From: UBA2289 sp041677365
GTDB lineage: Bacteria; Bacillota_I; Bacilli_A; Izemoplasmatales; Hujiaoplasmataceae
Reading direction: 5' to 3'
NCBI GenBank assembly: GCA_041677365.1
Contig: JBAYQC010000054.1
Location: 1-9,654 of the forward strand
Length of the DNA: 9,654 bases
Made by a program: the position numbers and the translations under genes. This document shows positions 6,965 through 9,654 of the stretch, one piece after another; positions within the stretch are counted from its first letter, which is position 1; each line of letters opens with the position of its first letter. Below the pieces are notes generated by a model. That model saw only the letters and a program-made list of their open reading frames with translations, was not told the DNA's origin and ran no database searches.

Positions 6965-6993
6965 ATCGTGGCTTTATTTTTTTTATTTTTTTT
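6950..6993. terminator. Bidirectional terminator within the 10-base overlap of the lipid-kinase gene and pgi
   Basis: AAAGCC (6950-6955) pairs with GGCTTT (6970-6975). After a bulged T, ACGA (6957-6960) pairs with TCGT (6966-6969) across the loop GTAAA. A nearly unbroken T run follows to 6993 on the plus strand; on the minus strand the stem is followed by GTTTTTG. Both stop codons lie within the hairpin: kinase TAA at 6962-6964, pgi TAG at 6955-6957. The plus-strand T run is antisense to the Lys/Asn-rich end of Pgi. Confidence 0.8.
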
Positions 6994-8313
6994 CAATAAT
7001 TCTGATCTTAAATCTTCATATCCCGATTTACCCAATAAAGCAAACATATTCTTTTTATATGCTTCTACTCCTGGTTGATTGAAAGGATTAACCCCTAAGA
7101 CATAACCACTAAGTGCTACAGATAATTCAAAGAAATACACCAGATAACCAAACATAAAAGCATCTAGTTTCGCAATATTAATAACAAGGTTTGGAACCCC
7201 TCCGTCTCTGTGAGCTAAAAGCGTTCCTTGAAAAGCTTTCTTATTAACATAGTCTAAACCCTTGTCTTTTAGGTAATTTAAGCCATCTAAATTACTTTCG
7301 TCAAAGGGAATTATTAAATCTTTATTTGGTTTTTCAACATTTAACACCGTTTCAAAAAGGATTCTTTCTCCTTCTTGTATATATTGGCCTAAAGAATGTA
7401 AGTCAGTTGAAAATGAAGCACTTGATACAAACAGTCCTAGGTTATCTTTTCCTTCTGATTCTCCAAATAATTGTTTCCACCACTCGGAGAAATAATTTAA
7501 TTTTTGTTCATAATTAACCAACATTTCAATTTTGTAATTACTTCTATACAAAAGATTTCTAATCGCGACGTACATATGAACATCGTTTTTATAAATACTA
7601 TATTTATCATAAGCTCTTTTAGCAGCTTTAGCACCGGATAAGATTTGTTTAATATTTATTCCGGATGCTGCCAAGGGTAATAAACCTACAGCAGTTAAAA
7701 CTGAAAATCTTCCTCCAATGTCATTAGGAACCACAAATGTTTGATAATTATTTTTGTTAGCCAATTCCCTAAGAGCACCTTTGTCTTTATCAGTTGTTGC
7801 ATATATTCTATTCTTAGCCTCTTCAAGACCATATTTTTCTTCTAATAATTGTTTTAAAATTCTAAAAGCTATTGCCGGCTCAGTAGTTGTTCCCGACTTG
7901 GAAATAACATTAATCGCAAAATCTTTATTCTTTAAGTAAACAAGTAGTTCATTTAAATATGTGCTGGACATATTATGACCTGCATATAAAACTTCTAGAG
8001 TTTTCCTTCTCGGAAAATATGGTTTTAGAAACTCGATTGCGGCTTTACTCCCTAAATAAGATCCACCTATTCCGATGACTACTAAAACTTTAGCTTGTTT
8101 ACGAATCAGTTTAGCTGCTTGCAAAATTGACTCTATCTCTTCTGAATTAATCGTATCTGGTAAATCCTTCCAACCTAAAAATTCATTTCCAGGACCAGCT
8201 TTTGAATCTAATAATTTTCTTGCCGTTTTAATCTCTTTATTCATGGCTTCCAGTTGCTCAGCTTCAATAAAAGGCAAAGCTGACTGATAGTTAAAGTTCA
8301 AATATTTATTCAT
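6955..8313 (-). CDS. pgi: Glucose-6-phosphate isomerase
   Basis: This cytosolic enzyme interconverts glucose 6-phosphate and fructose 6-phosphate in glycolysis. Its 452 residues match the short Gram-positive form (about 450). Motifs: GIGGSYLGS at 81-89 and SKSGTTTE at 138-145 for sugar-phosphate binding (SIS fold), GGRFSVLTAVG at 200-210 (family signature), QLFGESEGK at 281-289 with probable catalytic Glu285, STDLHSLGQ with His306, and GVEAYKKNMF with probable catalytic Lys420. The start is supported by AAAAGGAG 8 bases upstream. The C terminus ends KKNKKNKATIYS; this basic tail is encoded by the reverse complement of the neighbouring gene's terminator T run and is probably dispensable. It is monocistronic, with its own promoter, downstream of the S1-domain gene. 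Bacillus also has pgi near yugI. Confidence 0.97.
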   Translation of the reverse strand: MNKYLNFNYQSALPFIEAEQLEAMNKEIKTARKLLDSKAGPGNEFLGWKDLPDTINSEEIESILQAAKLIRKQAKVLVVIGIGGSYLGSKAAIEFLKPYFPRRKTLEVLYAGHNMSSTYLNELLVYLKNKDFAINVISKSGTTTEPAIAFRILKQLLEEKYGLEEAKNRIYATTDKDKGALRELANKNNYQTFVVPNDIGGRFSVLTAVGLLPLAASGINIKQILSGAKAAKRAYDKYSIYKNDVHMYVAIRNLLYRSNYKIEMLVNYEQKLNYFSEWWKQLFGESEGKDNLGLFVSSASFSTDLHSLGQYIQEGERILFETVLNVEKPNKDLIIPFDESNLDGLNYLKDKGLDYVNKKAFQGTLLAHRDGGVPNLVINIAKLDAFMFGYLVYFFELSVALSGYVLGVNPFNQPGVEAYKKNMFALLGKSGYEDLRSELLKKNKKNKATIYS

Positions 8314-8339
8314 TTTTATTTCTCCTTTTAAACAAATAT

Positions 8340-8368
8340 ATTATATCATTAATTTTAGCTTTTTTCAC
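8340..8368 (-). promoter_or_regulatory. Promoter of pgi
   Basis: The minus strand has TGATATAAT at 8348-8340 (extended -10, the same nine bases as the tsaE promoter) and GTGAAA at 8368-8363 as a 4/6 -35 with a 17-base spacer. The leader is about 20 bases and carries AAAAGGAG (8322-8329). A small CCGT-AA-ACGG inverted repeat lies just upstream in the 8378-8390 region. Confidence 0.75.
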
Positions 8369-8390
8369 TAAAATGTAGCCGTAAACGGTC

Positions 8391-8428
8391 TTAATAAATA
8401 AAAAAGGGCAATTTTTCAATTGCTCTTT
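8391..8428 (-). terminator. Terminator of the S1-domain gene
   Basis: On the minus strand AAAGAGCAATT (8428-8418) pairs with AATTGCCCTTT (8413-8403) around a GAAA loop, with one A-C mismatch, followed by a T-rich tail TTTTTTATTTATT. It begins 1 base after the TAA stop of the upstream gene and separates it from the pgi promoter. Confidence 0.85.
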
Positions 8429-8429
8429 C

Positions 8430-8759
8430 TTATTTTTCTTTTTTGTAATACTTGTCTACCCAGACTTTTAATTGTGATTCTAATGGTTTGAATCCAATTT
8501 TCATATCTGTAGACTCTCTTTTTTTACGTCTAGTCTTGTTTTGAGCCTTATAACTTAAACTAATCTTGTCTTCTTCGACTTTGATAATTTCTAAAGTTAA
8601 TTCGTCCCCAACACTAAAAAAATCTTCAATGTTTCTAACGTATTCGTCACTAATTTCAGAAATGTGGATTAATCCATCGATTTCATCATTTAGTTTGACA
8701 AAAGCACCATACGGTTTAATGTTAGTTACTCGACCTTTGACGATGTCGCCTTGTTTCAT
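8430..8759 (-). CDS. yugI: S1-domain RNA-binding protein (YugI/CvfD-like, general stress protein 13 family)
   Basis: The protein is 109 residues. An S1 (OB-fold) RNA-binding domain covers about 1-71, with GDIVKGRVTNIKPYGAFVKL and the IDGLIHISEIS strand (Phe20 and His32 at typical RNA-contact positions). A basic linker (KTRRKKRE) and a C-terminal segment GFKPLESQLKVWVDKYY follow, as I recall for B. subtilis YugI. Homologues in Firmicutes bind RNA or ribosomes and affect translation of specific mRNAs; the target here is unknown. I chose the ATG at 8757-8759 over a GTG 9 bases upstream because GAGGGG (8768-8773) lies 8 bases before the ATG but would run into the GTG. It is a single-gene unit between its own promoter and terminator. 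Confidence 0.85.
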   Translation of the reverse strand: MKQGDIVKGRVTNIKPYGAFVKLNDEIDGLIHISEISDEYVRNIEDFFSVGDELTLEIIKVEEDKISLSYKAQNKTRRKKRESTDMKIGFKPLESQLKVWVDKYYKKEK

Positions 8760-8767
8760 ATTTAACA

Positions 8768-8773
8768 CCCCTC
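8768..8773 (-). promoter_or_regulatory. Shine-Dalgarno site that decides the start of the S1-domain gene
   Basis: GAGGGG on the minus strand is 8 bases upstream of the ATG at 8759. The in-frame GTG at 8766-8768 overlaps this site and so is very unlikely to be the start. Confidence 0.8.
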
Positions 8774-8788
8774 AAAGAAACTGTAAAT

Positions 8789-8816
8789 ATTATAACACAA
8801 ACTAATATTTTTTCAA
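8789..8816 (-). promoter_or_regulatory. Promoter of the S1-domain gene
   Basis: The minus strand has TGTTATAAT at 8797-8789 (extended -10) and TTGAAA at 8816-8811 (5/6 match to the -35 consensus) with a 16-base spacer. The expected leader is about 23 bases. Confidence 0.78.
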
Positions 8817-8834
8817 ATTTTTCGGTTCCTAAGC

Positions 8835-8866
8835 AAAAAAAAGAATAACTCTAATGGTTATTCTTT
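8835..8866 (-). terminator. Terminator of the yutI-pgpA operon
   Basis: AAAGAATAAC and GTTATTCTTT (8840-8849 and 8857-8866) form a perfect 10-base-pair stem around a 7-base loop. A run of eight T follows on the minus strand (8842-8835). The pgpA stop codon (8858-8860) lies in the first arm. Confidence 0.85.
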
Positions 8867-9361
8867 ATCTCCAACAGCATTATGAGCAATTGAACTAGCT
8901 GCAGCTGCAGCTATCGCTCCAATAATATCATCCATAAAAGTATGACATTGATTAGTTTGTTTACCTAGTTCATCTAATTTACCGATAATTCCTGGTTTTA
9001 CCTTATCAACATAACCGAAGTTAGTCAACCCAATTGAACCATAGACGTTAGTAATTGATAATACTAAAATCTCATCAATTCCATAAAGTGGATTATCTTC
9101 ACTAACAAGAGTTTGAAGTGGCTCTGATAACATGTTCTTCTCTGCCAAAACGTCAAGTTCAATACCGGTTACAATTGCGTTTTGAACTTCTCTCTTATCC
9201 AAAACTCTACTAACGGCATTTAGGCATAAATCTTTGGTAAGTTGTGGTACATACTTCTTCTGCAAATCAAAAACAATCTCAACTATACTATCGAGATTAA
9301 CGCCTCTTTCTTCAAGTAAATTGACGCAGATCTCTTTCATTCTTTTTTGTTTTTCTACCAT
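8858..9361 (-). CDS. pgpA: PgpA/YutG-like phosphatidylglycerophosphatase A-family protein
   Basis: A 167-residue protein of the PgpA fold, close in length to B. subtilis YutG. Family members remove phosphate from phosphatidylglycerophosphate to make phosphatidylglycerol. Visible conserved blocks are KREVQNAIVTGIELDVLAEK at 56-75, GIDEILVLSITNVYGSIG at 94-111, FGYVDKVKPGIIGKLD at 115-130 and HTFMDDIIGAIAAAAAS at 140-156, whose paired Asp (144-145) is a likely metal site. No clear transmembrane anchor is seen, unlike E. coli PgpA, so membrane association or substrate is less certain. The ATG overlaps the end of the Nfu gene by 7 bases (GGAG about 10 bases upstream), so the two are co-transcribed. 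A second in-frame Met (residue 8) has no ribosome site. Confidence 0.8.
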   Translation of the reverse strand: MVEKQKRMKEICVNLLEERGVNLDSIVEIVFDLQKKYVPQLTKDLCLNAVSRVLDKREVQNAIVTGIELDVLAEKNMLSEPLQTLVSEDNPLYGIDEILVLSITNVYGSIGLTNFGYVDKVKPGIIGKLDELGKQTNQCHTFMDDIIGAIAAAAASSIAHNAVGDKE

Positions 9362-9591
9362 ATGTGTTCAACTCCAATCACTCCGGGAACACGTTCTAGT
9401 AATGTATCTTCGATTAAATCTGACATAGTCGATTCAAACCCTGCACACCCTACACATGCGCCTTGCAATTTAACATAGACGATTCCATCCTCAAACTTCA
9501 CAAATTCAATGTCGCCGCCATCTCTATTTATATATGGTCTGATAACTTTAATTACAGCTTTAATTTCTTCAACAATTTCTTCATAAGTCAT
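9355..9591 (-). CDS. yutI: NifU C-terminal (Nfu)-domain Fe-S cluster scaffold protein
   Basis: A 78-residue stand-alone Nfu domain, the size of B. subtilis YutI; such proteins carry and deliver [4Fe-4S] clusters to target enzymes. The domain is complete: IRPYINRDGGDIEFVKFEDG at 17-36, the cluster-binding CVGC at 46-49 (Cys46, Cys49) and an acidic helix LIEDTLLERVPGV at 59-71. After the CxxC the sequence is AGFEST rather than the P-S-S-T-like turn common in the family. The start has AGAGGTG (9599-9605) 7 bases upstream. It is the first gene of a two-gene operon with the PgpA-like gene, which it overlaps by 7 bases; the link between their functions is not evident. Confidence 0.9.
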   Translation of the reverse strand: MTYEEIVEEIKAVIKVIRPYINRDGGDIEFVKFEDGIVYVKLQGACVGCAGFESTMSDLIEDTLLERVPGVIGVEHIW

Positions 9592-9627
9592 AATTTAACA
9601 CCTCTATTCTTCATACTTCTTATTTTT

Positions 9628-9633
9628 ATTATA
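9628..9633 (-). promoter_or_regulatory. Candidate -10 box for the yutI-pgpA operon
   Basis: A perfect TATAAT on the minus strand lies 36 bases before the yutI ATG. It is preceded by AAT rather than TGn. The matching -35 would fall at or beyond the window end, so the promoter cannot be judged fully. Confidence 0.5.
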
Positions 9634-9654
9634 ATTAGGGTTTTTTAAAATATA

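Noticed and set aside
6888..7082. Hydrophobic plus-strand frame that resembles a small membrane protein
   Set aside because: Its hydrophobicity comes from the T-rich terminator and the antisense of the Pgi C terminus, and no ribosome site precedes it.
8378..8390. CCGT-AA-ACGG palindrome upstream of pgi as an operator or attenuator
   Set aside because: The arms are only 4 bases and the loop too tight for a stable hairpin; it may be chance, so it is not listed as a separate feature.
8760..8768. GTG start at 8766-8768 for the S1-domain gene
   Set aside because: The GAGGGG ribosome site overlaps this GTG, while its spacing to the ATG at 8757-8759 is an ideal 8 bases.
1..9654. Mycoplasma genetic code 4 (TGA = Trp)
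   Set aside because: TGA ends the nicotinamidase and rimI at the expected places and all tryptophans in conserved motifs are TGG.
1..9654. Mobile element, CRISPR array, toxin-antitoxin or defence system
   Set aside because: Every coding region belongs to a housekeeping family, and no transposase, terminal inverted repeats or spaced repeats of CRISPR type are present.

Overview
The window looks like an ordinary chromosomal housekeeping segment of a low-GC, Gram-positive-type bacterium (Bacilli / Erysipelotrichia / Acholeplasma-Izemoplasma-like). The evidence is the strongly A+T-rich sequence, strong purine Shine-Dalgarno sites, TATAAT-type promoters, and gene neighbourhoods that I recall from Bacillus (tsaE-tsaB-rimI-tsaD; yutI/yutG; yugI near pgi). 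TGA is used as a stop codon (the nicotinamidase and rimI both end in TGA) and tryptophan is TGG. That argues for genetic code 11 and against Mycoplasma/Spiroplasma code 4. A dedicated glutaminyl-tRNA synthetase is the least expected gene for this kind of organism. I cannot name the species from sequence alone.

Layout. (1) Plus strand, 1-1810: the 3' part of a nicotinamidase gene overlaps nicotinate phosphoribosyltransferase (pncB) by 4 bases. Together they make a nicotinamide -> nicotinate -> NaMN salvage pair, closed by a bidirectional hairpin terminator. (2) Minus strand, 5913 down to 1809: a tightly packed five-gene operon tsaE-tsaB-rimI-tsaD-glnS. It covers t6A tRNA modification, an N-acetyltransferase and GlnRS, and its genes overlap or are 4 bases apart. 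(3) 5914-6088: a 175-base divergent promoter region with two extended -10 elements, a short inverted repeat and a 9-base direct repeat. (4) Plus strand, 6089-6964: a diacylglycerol/lipid kinase-family gene, convergent with and overlapping pgi by 10 bases; a shared terminator lies inside the overlap. (5) Minus strand, 9591 down to 6955: a Nfu-type Fe-S protein gene and a PgpA/YutG-like gene as an overlapping pair; then a single-gene S1-domain RNA-binding protein unit; then pgi, the last two each with its own promoter and terminator.

How the genes fit together. The window mixes NAD salvage, the universal t6A modification of ANN-decoding tRNAs, glutamine charging, phospholipid headgroup chemistry (lipid kinase, PgpA-like phosphatase), glycolysis (Pgi), Fe-S assembly and translation/ribosome-associated RNA binding. 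All core genes look intact, except the nicotinamidase, which is cut by the window edge. No mobile element, CRISPR array, tRNA, rRNA, riboswitch or T-box was seen; apparent mRNA leaders are only about 20-30 bases. No stretch longer than 300 bases lacks a gene. I did not find a convincing new biological system. The points worth a second look are the GlnRS placement in the t6A operon, the terminator that doubles as coding sequence for the Pgi tail, the divergent lipid-kinase motifs and the repeat architecture of the 5914-6088 control region.
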